A stretch of DNA of 39,888 nt, from contig DATHDF010000013.1 of the NCBI GenBank assembly GCA_035319185.1, forward strand, positions 1 to 39,888, in the 5' to 3' direction. Both the position numbers and the translations under genes were made by a program. The stretch comes from Fen-1308 sp035319185. Lineage in GTDB: Bacteria; Nitrospirota; Thermodesulfovibrionia; Thermodesulfovibrionales; Dissulfurispiraceae. Positions 17,614 through 25,752 of the stretch are shown here, one piece after another; the first letter of the stretch is position 1, and each line of letters opens with the position of its first letter. The notes under the pieces are model-generated. The model saw nothing but the letters and a program-made list of their open reading frames with translations. It was not told the origin of the DNA and did not search any database.

Positions 17614-17994
17614 ATGAAGAAAACATTTTATGCAGCATTGGCGGCGCTCGTAGTGCTTGCTATGTGTATGGTTGTTTATGCGGAGTCAAAAAGTGTAATG
17701 AATCTTAAGGTTGGTGATGAGATATATGCCTGTAACTGTGGTGCAAATTGTCCGTGCAACACCATGTCAAGAAATCCGGGGAATTGCACATGTGGAACAC
17801 CACTCGTCAAAGCTAAGGTTATGAAGATTGAAAACGGTGTTGCATATTTGAAGGCGGATGGATGGGATGCCGCGAGGCCTTTCAAGATGCAAGGGAAATA
17901 TGCTTGCGCTTGTGGAGAACAATGCAAGTGCGACACTATCAGTCAGAACCCTGGGAAGTGTACCTGCGGCACTGAAATGAAAGCAGTTAAATAA
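17614..17994 (+). CDS. exported protein with two identical six-cysteine modules
   Basis: 126 residues. A clear signal peptide (KK, then hydrophobic residues 5-21, likely cut after A23). Two copies of a module follow: C40, C42, C46, C48, C58, C60 and C98, C100, C104, C106, C116, C118. The spacing (2, 4, 2, 10, 2) is the same in both, within the pattern YACxCGxxCxCxTxSxNPGxCTCGT. About 37 residues that look beta-rich (VKAKVMKIENGVAYLKADGW) separate them. Twelve cysteines in the mature chain suggest metal binding, for example copper, zinc or a metallothionein-like role in the periplasm, but no named family is recognised with certainty. AGGAG lies nine to ten bases before the ATG, and a strong terminator follows. 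Confidence 0.85.
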   Translation: MKKTFYAALAALVVLAMCMVVYAESKSVMNLKVGDEIYACNCGANCPCNTMSRNPGNCTCGTPLVKAKVMKIENGVAYLKADGWDAARPFKMQGKYACACGEQCKCDTISQNPGKCTCGTEMKAVK

Positions 17995-18036
17995 AACACT
18001 TCCGTCCAGTTTTCACTGTATAGTAGCAATCCAAAT

Positions 18037-18092
18037 AACGGGAAGGTCGAGGATAATAATTAGCTCTCGATTTTCCCGTTTAGTTTTTTTTT
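18037..18092 (+). terminator. rho-independent terminator after the cysteine-module gene
   Basis: AACGGGAA (18037-18044) pairs with TTCCCGTT (18073-18080), and the inner TCGAG (18047-18051) pairs with CTCGA (18066-18070). A run of nine T follows at 18084-18092. It lies 43 bases after the stop. Confidence 0.85.
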
Positions 18093-18189
18093 AGTATATT
18101 TATGTTGAGGGAAGCTTTAAATTAATAAATGCGTGAGGTTACTGTAGGCTCTTAGATTTCATTAATTCATTTTACACCCGGGAGAAGGC

Positions 18190-18315
18190 ATGAAAAAATC
18201 CCTGAACATCAAGCGGGCCAGGCTGCGCACCTATATCAGGCCCAAGGCTTTCAAGTCCAACATCTATTCAGATTATCAGGCAGAGCCGACAAGCGCCACC
18301 GTTAATCTGATTTAG
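18190..18315 (+). CDS. possible 41-residue small protein
   Basis: ATG to TAG encodes 41 residues, preceded by GGGAGAAGG a few bases upstream, a credible ribosome site. The first 22 residues are strongly basic (MKKSLNIKRARLR..., with 9 Lys/Arg). The C-terminal third is polar and acidic-neutral (SDYQAEPTSATVNLI). There is no signal peptide or cysteine. It sits alone between the terminator ending at 18092 and the convergent lipoprotein. No similarity is recognised. It could be a real small protein or a precursor-like peptide, or a chance ORF. The rest of 17995-18387 holds only this ORF and the terminator. Confidence 0.4.
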   Translation: MKKSLNIKRARLRTYIRPKAFKSNIYSDYQAEPTSATVNLI

Positions 18316-18387
18316 ATAAATGACAGATAATTTATTGCTCCATGCCGGCGTACAGTTCATGTATATCTGGAATACGTAAAGTTTCTA

Positions 18388-18963
18388 TCAGAGCAATGAT
18401 TTTTCGGTAATGTCCTCTTTGGGCAGAGGCTTTAGCTGCTGCGGCTTGGTCTCTGCCGGCATGCTATCATCCTTCTGTTGGGGCTGCTGAAAATCCCCGC
18501 TGCCGTATGTGCTTTTTTGTTTAGCCTCTTCCCTGATTTTAGGCGGTTCATTCATTGCTGATCCACCAGGCAGATTATTCAGAATTGATGCAAGGATTGT
18601 CTGCGAACGCGACTCGTCTGCGAATACGTCGACGCTGACAGTTATTCTGCATACGGCTGCGCCGACAGAAGCAATCTCCACCCAGGCAACGTTGTTGTCA
18701 GCAAACCTGGATTTCAGTCCCATTGATGTCCCGCCGCCATACTCGGCAATTATCGGCATGCCCAGCTCCTTAAAGGCAGCCACTGTAGCCTTATACGCAT
18801 CAAGCATCGACACAGACACATTTTCCGCGACCTGTTTATTGGCATTGACGATCCTGCCGATGTCTACACTATCGCCGGTCGATCTTGCACAGCCCGCCGG
18901 AAGGAAAAGCAGGCAGAATAGAAAAAGTCCGACCAGATTCAGTCCGGATATTTTGTTGTGCAT
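18388..18963 (-). CDS. lipoprotein, DUF3568-like
   Basis: About 191 residues. A hydrophobic leader ends in the lipobox LPAGC, with the lipidated Cys at residue 25 from this start, so the protein is membrane-anchored outside the cytoplasm. The following 100 residues (YKATVAAFKELGMPI, then beta strands, then QTILASILNNL) resemble the DUF3568 pattern of small lipoproteins; no function is known. The last 50 residues are Pro/Gln/Lys-rich and disordered. Two ATGs are possible, 18969 and 18963; AAGGGG is two bases from the first but about eight from the second, so 18963 is preferred. Confidence 0.75.
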   Translation of the reverse strand: MHNKISGLNLVGLFLFCLLFLPAGCARSTGDSVDIGRIVNANKQVAENVSVSMLDAYKATVAAFKELGMPIIAEYGGGTSMGLKSRFADNNVAWVEIASVGAAVCRITVSVDVFADESRSQTILASILNNLPGGSAMNEPPKIREEAKQKSTYGSGDFQQPQQKDDSMPAETKPQQLKPLPKEDITEKSLL

Positions 18964-19104
18964 ATTCATTACCCCTTCAGCCTGGATTTTTCATGCTGCA
19001 AACGATTGTTGAAATAATTATAACAGTTCGAAGTCCGTATGTGGTCGGCTTCATGGATTGAGGGGTCTTTATATTTGTCTTGCACATTCGGGCCCGCAAT
19101 TTGA

Positions 19105-19110
19105 TATAAT
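19105..19110 (+). promoter_or_regulatory. consensus -10 almost abutting a start codon
   Basis: TATAAT at 19105-19110, with TTGCAC 19 bases upstream as a poor -35. The expected start of transcription near 19117 is about three bases before the ATG at 19120. If used, the message would be essentially leaderless. GGTGG at 19114-19118 would then be lost or partly lost from the mRNA. Confidence 0.4.
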
Positions 19111-19119
19111 CACGGTGGT

Positions 19120-19587
19120 ATGGTTCGACACCTGTTTTATTTATCTGCTTTTTTATTTGCACTTATGATTGCATATGCGCTTCCGGCATATGCTACGGAA
19201 CGGTCTTTCAGTAATGCCGACCTTGACAAATATAGAGGCGAGCCGGGCGGCGTAATTATTCCGAAAGCAGAGCCTGCTGTTCCGGCCAAGAAAGAAAAGC
19301 GGACAAGAAAGCCCGACGAAAAGTCAAAGCAGTATTGGTGTTCAAAAGGCTCGTCAGCGCGGGCCAAGGTTGACAGGGCCAGTGATAAGGTCGAAGACGC
19401 CAATCAGAAGCTTATAAATACACCTGATGATCGCCGTAAAAAGAAGGGGCGGGCTGATGCGGAAAGAAAAGTCCGCACTGCCAAAAAAGAGCTTTATCGC
19501 GCTGAACAAGAACTGAATGAGCTCGAGCAGTCTGCCCACCGTCAAAATGTGCCCCCAGGCTGGCTCCGGTGCCAGTTCAGCTATTAG
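19120..19587 (+). CDS. exported coiled-coil protein with F-S-N-A-D-L-D-K-Y motif
   Basis: 155 residues. Signal peptide (hydrophobic 5-24, cut near ATA25). The mature protein begins with FSNADLDKYRG, a short motif I associate with small exported proteins of delta-type bacteria. A Lys/Pro-rich stretch follows. Residues about 80-140 are a highly charged helix (RAKVDRASDKVEDANQ... EQELNELEQ) likely to form a coiled coil. Single cysteines occur at 74 and near the C-terminus (WLRCQFSY), which might form a disulfide. No enzymatic motif. Function unknown. It is divergent from the lipoprotein gene and 124 bases ahead of the next gene. Confidence 0.7.
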   Translation: MVRHLFYLSAFLFALMIAYALPAYATERSFSNADLDKYRGEPGGVIIPKAEPAVPAKKEKRTRKPDEKSKQYWCSKGSSARAKVDRASDKVEDANQKLINTPDDRRKKKGRADAERKVRTAKKELYRAEQELNELEQSAHRQNVPPGWLRCQFSY

Positions 19588-19711
19588 CCCCTGTCATATC
19601 GGCTGCGCTGCCGGAAAACGGCATCATGCCGATTTCCCTTGATTAAATACCCGTTAATCAGTAATTATAATACTACATTGGCGCTGTTTCAAAAAAATAA
19701 CAGCGTTGCCG

Positions 19712-20860
19712 ATGTCGCTTCCTCGTACGGAAAATAACTCTTCAGGAGCTGCCTTGTCGCACCAAAAGCCTCAGCTGCCTCAACTTGTAATTAAGGGTAA
19801 AACTCTTAAGGTTCCTATCGTTCAAGGGGGAATGGGAGTAGGAGTGTCACTCTTTCCGCTGGCATCTGCAGTTGCGAGCGAGGGGGGTCTTGGCATAGTG
19901 TCCAGCGCCTGCCTCGACAGACTGGTGTCCAAGAGGCTCGGTAAACGCATTGGCACTTATGATGCGGCTTATGAAGAGGTGGCAAGGGCAAAGTCCCTGG
20001 GCGGACTCGCCGGAATTAATATCATGGTCGCACTTGTCAAAGACTACCCCGACTCGGTAAAGGGCGCGCTTGATGCGGGGGCCGATGCCATAATTTCAGG
20101 AGCAGGATTGCCCCTCTCCCTGCCGGCAATTCAGGCCCCTAAGGATACGGCCCTGATCCCCATAGTATCTTCTGCGCGCGCGCTTGAGATTATATGCAAA
20201 AAATGGGAGAAACTCAGATACAGGCCGGATGCGGTAGTGCTTGAAGGCCCTCTGGCAGGCGGGCATCTCGGCTTCAGGATGGACCAGATAGATCTGGATT
20301 CCAATAAGCTTGAAAACCTGCTGCCGCCTGTGAAAGAGATGGCGATCAAAATGGGGAATTTCCCGGTGATTGTTGCCGGGGGCATTTATACTTATGAGGA
20401 CATAATGCGGTTTGTTGCCATGGGCGCAGACGGGGTGCAGATGGGAACGCGGTTCCTCGCTACGGAGGAAAGCAGCGCTTCGGCTGAGTACAAGCAGGCC
20501 GTAATTCAGGCCGAAGATGACGATATAGTGGTGGCTCATCGTCCCGGTTCTCCATGCGGGCTGCCTTTCAGGGTTATCAGGCATTCGCCCATGTACGAGT
20601 CATCATTGAAAGCCCTGAGAAAACCCAAATGCGACAAAGGGTACGTCCTCCTGAAGGATGCCGAGGGCAAGTTCAGCGTCTGTCCCGCAAAAGTGGACAA
20701 CAAGGACTATTTTTGTATCTGCAACGGCCTGCTCAGTTCGGCCGGATACAACCGCACCGAAGAGGAACCTCTTTATACGGTCGGCACAAACGCGTCCAGG
20801 ATAGGCGGCATTGTCTCGGTAAAAGCCCTGATGGACGAGCTGTCCGGCAAATCAATCTGA
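19712..20860 (+). CDS. nitronate monooxygenase-family flavoprotein
   Basis: 382 residues with a TIM-barrel FMN fold of the NMO/2-nitropropane dioxygenase and FabK type. IVQGGMGVGVS near 40 is the flavin loop, then GINIMVAL, GAGLP, GPLAGGHLGF (a candidate catalytic His) and VAGGIYTYEDIMRFVAMGADGVQMGTRF near 230-255 for the phosphate site. Family members oxidise alkyl nitronates or, in the FabK branch, reduce enoyl-ACP. The C-terminus has five cysteines (C311, C329, C344, C346 and one near the RHSPMYE region at about 287), unlike the well-studied enzymes, and could hold a metal or Fe-S site. A TTG at 19706 is an alternative start; no clear ribosome site. Confidence 0.8.
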   Translation: MSLPRTENNSSGAALSHQKPQLPQLVIKGKTLKVPIVQGGMGVGVSLFPLASAVASEGGLGIVSSACLDRLVSKRLGKRIGTYDAAYEEVARAKSLGGLAGINIMVALVKDYPDSVKGALDAGADAIISGAGLPLSLPAIQAPKDTALIPIVSSARALEIICKKWEKLRYRPDAVVLEGPLAGGHLGFRMDQIDLDSNKLENLLPPVKEMAIKMGNFPVIVAGGIYTYEDIMRFVAMGADGVQMGTRFLATEESSASAEYKQAVIQAEDDDIVVAHRPGSPCGLPFRVIRHSPMYESSLKALRKPKCDKGYVLLKDAEGKFSVCPAKVDNKDYFCICNGLLSSAGYNRTEEEPLYTVGTNASRIGGIVSVKALMDELSGKSI

Positions 20861-20897
20861 TACCAAGCGAGAGCTGGTATCAAAGAGCCGCTCTTGA
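20859..20897 (+). other. two hairpins after the flavoprotein gene
   Basis: GATACC with GGTATC (20859-20881) form a stem extended by GC/GC around GAGA, overlapping the stop codon. AAGAG-CCG-CTCTT follows directly. No T-run follows, so this is a possible weak terminator or RNA-stabilising structure only. Confidence 0.4.
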
Positions 20898-20987
20898 TTG
20901 TCATTCAAAAATAATTACCGCACGATTCATGTCCTTTCCTGATTCCGTATATCATTTAAATATGAAATTGCCCTTTTGGGAGGTTAT

Positions 20988-21344
20988 GTGGATAAGCTGA
21001 ACGTCCTGATACATATAAACGAAAATGAAAAGTGGAAAGTAGCATTGGGCAATATCTCAAATCTGCTGAATGACGCCGGAGACGAAAATGTTGATGTCGT
21101 AGTTATTGCAAATGGATATGCAGTGTATGGTTATGCAGACTCTGAAAAGGTTTCGCCGATGGAGCAGCTTGCCGTGCGCGGGGTTAAATTCATTGCCTGC
21201 CGCAACTCACTCAGCAATATGTGCCAAGAGGGGGTTGCGTGCCTGAAAGAAGAACTGATGCCGTCATTCATCACGATAGTTCCGGCGGGGATAACCGAAA
21301 TCGCCAAAAGACAACTTGACGGATATGCGTATATTAAACCCTAG
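20988..21344 (+). CDS. DsrE/DsrF-like small protein
   Basis: About 118 residues with the DsrE-like alpha/beta pattern: LNVLIHINENEKWKVALGNI at the N-terminus, VVVIANGYAVYGY in the middle and GVKFIACRNSL, which carries a cysteine (ACRN) where many DsrE-like proteins have their reactive Cys. Family members handle sulfur or act as soluble partner subunits. The chosen start is GTG 20988, with GGGAGG four bases upstream; TTG 20976 is the longer alternative. It lies 127 bases after the flavoprotein gene on the same strand, and ends only six bases before the convergent nusB stop. Confidence 0.7.
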   Translation: MDKLNVLIHINENEKWKVALGNISNLLNDAGDENVDVVVIANGYAVYGYADSEKVSPMEQLAVRGVKFIACRNSLSNMCQEGVACLKEELMPSFITIVPAGITEIAKRQLDGYAYIKP

Positions 21345-21350
21345 ATGAAT

Positions 21351-21788
21351 CTACTTTTTTCTGAAGTCCTTTGATATCCTGTCGAGAATTCCATTAATAA
21401 AGGCTGCCGATTCGGCAGTCGAAAATCGCTTTGCGATCTCGAGGGCCTCATTGATACTTACGGCATCGGGGATATCGTCGCGGAAGAGAATTTCATAAGC
21501 TGCAACCCTGATGATATTCCTGTCTATTGCGGCCATTCTGAGCAGCTTCCATTTATCAACCGCCTTTTGTATCAACGGATCTATCTCGCCAAGGTGTTCT
21601 ATCGTGCCTTTTGCAAGGTTCTCTGCAAAGGACCTGATATCGGGATCTTGTTCGTCGGTCCCCTTCCAGAATTCATCCAGTCCTCGCGAGATATCGGAGC
21701 CGCCTTGCTCTGTCGGCTCGAGGGCGACAAGGTCGATGCCGTACAGGAACTGCAGGGCATATTCGCGGGCTTTCCTTCTCTTCGTCAT
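21351..21788 (-). CDS. nusB: transcription antitermination protein NusB
   Basis: 145 residues, normal NusB length. It begins TKRRKAREYALQFLYGID, typical of the RNA-binding N-terminus, and contains DRNIIRVAAYEILF and the conserved EIAKRFSTAESAAFINGILD helix. NusB joins NusE (S10) on boxA RNA to control rRNA transcription. The start overlaps the ribH stop by one base (TAATG), the common ribH-nusB arrangement. Confidence 0.95.
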   Translation of the reverse strand: MTKRRKAREYALQFLYGIDLVALEPTEQGGSDISRGLDEFWKGTDEQDPDIRSFAENLAKGTIEHLGEIDPLIQKAVDKWKLLRMAAIDRNIIRVAAYEILFRDDIPDAVSINEALEIAKRFSTAESAAFINGILDRISKDFRKK

Positions 21789-22252
21789 TATTGAATCTGC
21801 TTTATCACCTGAGCCATTTCTATCGCCGTCATGGCAGCATCCCAGCCTTTGTTGCCAGCCTTTGACCCAGCCCTTTCAACAGCCTGCTCGATCGTATCGG
21901 AAGTAATGATGCCGAATGCAATAGGCACCCCGGTGTCAAGAGACGCAACCGCTATACCCTTTGAGACCTCTGCCGCGACATAATCAAAGTGAGGGGTAGC
22001 CCCCCTGATTACGGTACCCAGGCAGATTACCGCGTCGAACTTGCCGCCTGCAGCCATCTTTTTTGCAACCAGGGGAATCTCGAACGATCCCGGGACCCTC
22101 ACAACTTCGATATCTTTATCCGCTGCTCCGTGTCTCAACAATCCGTCCACCGCGCCTTCCAGCAGTCTCGATGTAATAAAATCGTTGAATCTGCTTAAGA
22201 CTATTCCGAACTTCAGGTCTTTGGCCTGCAATTTCCCTTCTATAACTTTCAT
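21788..22252 (-). CDS. ribH: 6,7-dimethyl-8-ribityllumazine synthase
   Basis: 154 residues, full length. It makes lumazine from 5-amino-6-ribitylaminouracil and 3,4-dihydroxybutanone phosphate, the step before riboflavin. Seen are SRFND near 20, PGSFEIP at 54-60, LGTVIRGATPHFDYV (catalytic His) near 80, and GIITSDTIEQAVERAG...NKGWDAA toward the end. GGAGG lies about six bases before the ATG. It follows rodA by 54 bases; no FMN riboswitch was seen in that gap. Confidence 0.95.
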   Translation of the reverse strand: MKVIEGKLQAKDLKFGIVLSRFNDFITSRLLEGAVDGLLRHGAADKDIEVVRVPGSFEIPLVAKKMAAGGKFDAVICLGTVIRGATPHFDYVAAEVSKGIAVASLDTGVPIAFGIITSDTIEQAVERAGSKAGNKGWDAAMTAIEMAQVIKQIQ

Positions 22253-22306
22253 ATCAGCCTCCGGAAAGTTTTCGTATATTGTATCACAAGCGACACCCCG
22301 GCGCTG

Positions 22307-23431
22307 CTAATAAAACAACTCAAATCGCCGTGTTCTTATGCTTATAAGTATTCCTGCAGCTATATAATTGCTCAGCAGCGCCGTCCCGCCATAGCTGACG
22401 AACGGCAGCGGAATGCCGACAACAGGCATTATTCCGAGGGTCATGCCGATATTGACCACAAAATAGATGAAGAACATAGCCGTAATGCCGATCGCCATAA
22501 GCCTGCCGACCTGGTCTTTCGCCTTTGCCGCAGTATCGAGCCCGCGCAAAAAAAGTATGAAATAGGTCCCGATCAGGACCAGGCAGCCGGCAAAGCCCCA
22601 CTCCTCGGCAAACACAGCAAATATGAAGTCCGTATGCTTCTCCGGCAGAAACCGAAGAGGCCCCTGCGTGCCGTTGAGATATCCCTTCCCGAAAAACTGA
22701 CCGGAACCGATGGTTATCTTCGACTGGCTTATATGATAGCCGATGCCGGAAGGATCCACCTCAGGGTCCATAAAAGCTATTAAGCGATTTTTCTGATAGT
22801 CTTTCATGCCGTCCCATACTATGTGCCCGACGAACGGAAGGGCTATCAGCCCGATGATCGCAACCACAACTATTATTTTCTTGCTGATACCCTGAGATAT
22901 GAACAGAGTCGAAAAAAGCGCGAGCAATAAAATGGCCGTTCCGAGATCAGGCTGTTTCACAAGCAGGATCAGCGGCACCACACAGAAAACTATCAAACCC
23001 CTTGCGGGAATGCTGCCCCTGCTATCGCTTCCCAGGTTGGAAAGGTACGACGAGAACGCCACGATGAACAATATCCTGAAAAACTCTGACGGCTGAAATG
23101 AGAAAAAGCCCATGTTAAGCCAACGTTGCGCGCCCATGGTTGATTTCCCCATGAAGAGCACAATCAAAAGCAGCATGATTCCGATGGCATACATGGGATA
23201 CGAAAGCCTGTAAAGCCAGATATAATCAAACGAGGTCATTGCAAAAAGCATGATGACACTCAAGCCGAGCCAAACGAGTTGCTTATAGTAAAAATCCGGC
23301 TGCTCGCCCATGCCTACCGCAGGCCGCGTTGCGCTGTAGATCGTCATGATGCCTACGATCGTAAGAAACAAGACAACAAGCAGGGTTATCCAGTCAAAAT
23401 TCCTGATCAGCCTGCGGTCAATATGAATCAT
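22307..23431 (-). CDS. rodA: rod-shape peptidoglycan glycosyltransferase RodA
   Basis: 374 residues of the SEDS family with about ten transmembrane helices. RodA polymerises lipid II during cell elongation, paired with PBP2. Visible are MGAQRWLNMGFFSFQPSE, KQPDLGTA, and FLPEKHTDFIF with D248 in the position of the essential SEDS aspartate, then GIPLPFVSYGG near the end. It starts seven bases after the mrdA stop, so both partners are made together. Confidence 0.95.
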   Translation of the reverse strand: MIHIDRRLIRNFDWITLLVVLFLTIVGIMTIYSATRPAVGMGEQPDFYYKQLVWLGLSVIMLFAMTSFDYIWLYRLSYPMYAIGIMLLLIVLFMGKSTMGAQRWLNMGFFSFQPSEFFRILFIVAFSSYLSNLGSDSRGSIPARGLIVFCVVPLILLVKQPDLGTAILLLALFSTLFISQGISKKIIVVVAIIGLIALPFVGHIVWDGMKDYQKNRLIAFMDPEVDPSGIGYHISQSKITIGSGQFFGKGYLNGTQGPLRFLPEKHTDFIFAVFAEEWGFAGCLVLIGTYFILFLRGLDTAAKAKDQVGRLMAIGITAMFFIYFVVNIGMTLGIMPVVGIPLPFVSYGGTALLSNYIAAGILISIRTRRFELFY

Positions 23432-23438
23432 GCTGCAC

Positions 23439-25247
23439 TCACTCTGCGCGTTCCTTTCCGGGCGATTTTGTCCCCGGAAGCGCAGCGCCTGTTTTTGTTT
23501 CCTTGTTCAAAGCCGCCCTATCCGCAAAATAGGCCTCTATGGCCTTCTTCGCCAATGGGGCTGCCGCAGAGCCGCCGTGGCCGCCATGCTCAACGAAAAC
23601 CGAAAGAGCAACCTCCGGCTTATCAACCGGAGCCAATGCCACGAACCACGCGTGGTCCATATAACGCTCGCCCAAAAGACCCCTGGTCTTTCCAACCACC
23701 TGGGCCGTGCCGGTCTTGCCGCCTATTTTCACAATTGAAGACTCGGCAACCTTTGCAGTTCCCCCCTCCTCATTAACAACGGCGGACAGGCCGTTTTTTA
23801 CAAGCCTCAATGTTTCGGACTTGATGTCGATCTTCGATTTAGTGCGGACTTCCTTCGGGTCTTTTATCAGCGTCGGCTCCAAAACGCTCCCGCCGTTAGC
23901 AACAGTTGCAGTCATAAGTGCGAGCTGTATCGGCGTAACAGCGACATATCCCTGCCCTATCGACGAATTGAATGTCTCTCCGAGATACCAATCCTGTCCC
24001 CGTTTGACGCGCTTCCATTCGGTGCTCGGTATCAGGCCCGCGCGCTCTTTTAGCAAGTTAAGTCCTGTGGGCTTGCCGAGCCCCAGCGCTATTGCATATT
24101 TATATATTCTGTCGATGCCGAGCCTTTTGCCGACCTCGTAAAAATAGACGTCGCATGACTCCCTGATAGCCTTGTGCAGATCCACGTTTCCGTGGCCTTC
24201 ATGTTTCCAGCAGCCGAACGTCCATTTGCCGTAACTGATTCCGCCGGTGCAATTCACCGTAGTATCAGGTGTAATCACGCCCTCCTCAAGTCCTGCAATC
24301 GCAGTAACGATCTTGAATGTGGAGCCGGGGGGATACTGGCTTTGCAGCGCCCTGTTCATCATAGGCTTGCGTTTGTCTTCAACCAGCTTCTGCCAATCGG
24401 CGGAAGATATGCCGTCCGTAAACTGATTAGGGTCAAAGGAGGGAAGGCTTTCAAGCGCCAGCACTTCGCCCGTATCCACCTTGAGCGCAACCAGTGCGCC
24501 TGCCTTATCCCCAAAGGCCTCCTCTACCGCCTGCTGCATTCTGATGTCGATGCTGAGTACGACGTCTTTACCTCTTACCGAAGGCTCCTGACGGACCAGC
24601 CTGTGTTCCCTGCCCAGCGCATCGACCTCTATCACCCTTCCGCCTGCTACACCCCTGAGTTGTTTATCGTAAAGGGCCTCCACTCCCCATTGGCCAACCA
24701 AGGTCTCCGGCGGCAGATCGCTGAATGCAGGCGAGCCTGCCTGAACCGGTGTCATCTTGCCCAGATAACCTATAACATGAGCGCCTGTCTTACCGAACGG
24801 ATATGACCTGCCGACATCGGTCTGAATGAACAAGCCCGGGAAATCGGACCGCCTAGCCTCTATGCGTGCAACTTCCTGAAAGCTCAGGCCCTGTTTAAGC
24901 CTGATCGGGACAAACGGGCTATTATCTTTTCTGTTCAGCCTTGTTTCGATGTCCTGGCGATCTTCTCCGATAAGAGACGAAAGCGCAGCAGTATCGACGC
25001 GTCTCGCCGGATCGTGCATAATGTATACGCTGTAAAACGGTACGTTCTTGACCAGGGCAACCCCGTTTCGGTCATAGATAATGCCGCGCGGAGCCGGCGA
25101 GCTCAATATCCTGAGCCTGTTGTTCTCGGACTGCTGCCGATACATGGTGCCATCTATTATCTGCAGCTGAACCAGGCGCAGCAATATGACCATTAGAACC
25201 CCGGTCACAACCAGCAGGCCTAATTGTATCTTCTTTTTTGAAACCAT
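23439..25247 (-). CDS. mrdA: penicillin-binding protein 2, elongation transpeptidase
   Basis: 602 residues from ATG 25247. A single N-terminal transmembrane helix (about 7-28) precedes the pedestal domain (LSSPAPRGIIYDRNG) and the transpeptidase domain. Catalytic motifs: STFK with nucleophile S309, SCD at 364-366 and KTGTAQ from K511. It cross-links peptidoglycan made by RodA. The frame is open further upstream to 25343, but that extension lies inside mreD and lacks the normal PBP2 N-terminus. Even from 25247 the gene overlaps mreD by 28 bases. No strong ribosome site is seen, so coupling to mreD translation is likely. Confidence 0.94.
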   Translation of the reverse strand: MVSKKKIQLGLLVVTGVLMVILLRLVQLQIIDGTMYRQQSENNRLRILSSPAPRGIIYDRNGVALVKNVPFYSVYIMHDPARRVDTAALSSLIGEDRQDIETRLNRKDNSPFVPIRLKQGLSFQEVARIEARRSDFPGLFIQTDVGRSYPFGKTGAHVIGYLGKMTPVQAGSPAFSDLPPETLVGQWGVEALYDKQLRGVAGGRVIEVDALGREHRLVRQEPSVRGKDVVLSIDIRMQQAVEEAFGDKAGALVALKVDTGEVLALESLPSFDPNQFTDGISSADWQKLVEDKRKPMMNRALQSQYPPGSTFKIVTAIAGLEEGVITPDTTVNCTGGISYGKWTFGCWKHEGHGNVDLHKAIRESCDVYFYEVGKRLGIDRIYKYAIALGLGKPTGLNLLKERAGLIPSTEWKRVKRGQDWYLGETFNSSIGQGYVAVTPIQLALMTATVANGGSVLEPTLIKDPKEVRTKSKIDIKSETLRLVKNGLSAVVNEEGGTAKVAESSIVKIGGKTGTAQVVGKTRGLLGERYMDHAWFVALAPVDKPEVALSVFVEHGGHGGSAAAPLAKKAIEAYFADRAALNKETKTGAALPGTKSPGKERAE

Positions 25248-25750
25248 GATCGCTCTGCCGCTTCTTTTTGTCCGGGTTTGATCAGCAAGCCCAACGGTAT
25301 GTTCATAATTGCCTGCATTGCAATAAGTTCTGCCGTCGCCCATCCGCTGACAACCGCATTGAAGACCAGAAGCCGCAACCCGATAACGATAAGCCCGTCA
25401 GCGATGGTCAGTATGCAGAGCACTATGCTTCCCAGCGATGAATCCCACTGAAAAAAGATGTCTCTGAAGACAAAGCTGCTCATGAGGCCGACCAATCCCT
25501 TGCCCAGCAAATTCGGGCCGATTGCCGACCCGGACATGCCGTCTTCCAGCAGGCCGACCACGGCCCCGAATATTGTCGCCTTGATCTCAGTTGAAACATC
25601 GCCTGAGCCCACGGCGGCGGACTGCTGCATCGACTGCCTGATAGCAAATGCATAAACGACGACCACGGAAAGATTGAGCGGATATTCGAAAAGCGAAAGC
25701 TTCGGCTGAATAATCAGAACCAAAATTGCAACGCCAATCCAGACCGCCAT
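25220..25750 (-). CDS. mreD: rod-shape-determining membrane protein MreD
   Basis: 176 residues, mostly hydrophobic with five or six transmembrane segments, the normal MreD length. Conserved sequence is weak in this family; the call rests on topology, size and position between mreC and mrdA. It starts two bases after the mreC stop, and its end overlaps the mrdA start. Confidence 0.9.
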   Translation of the reverse strand: MAVWIGVAILVLIIQPKLSLFEYPLNLSVVVVYAFAIRQSMQQSAAVGSGDVSTEIKATIFGAVVGLLEDGMSGSAIGPNLLGKGLVGLMSSFVFRDIFFQWDSSLGSIVLCILTIADGLIVIGLRLLVFNAVVSGWATAELIAMQAIMNIPLGLLIKPGQKEAAERSWFQKRRYN

Positions 25751-25752
25751 GG

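Noticed and set aside
22253..22306. possible FMN riboswitch before ribH
   Set aside because: The gap is only 54 bases and lacks the conserved multi-helix RFN sequence.
23439..25343. longer mrdA starting at 25343
   Set aside because: The extra 32 residues lie inside mreD and do not resemble a PBP2 N-terminus; ATG 25247 directly precedes the normal MVSKKK-transmembrane start.
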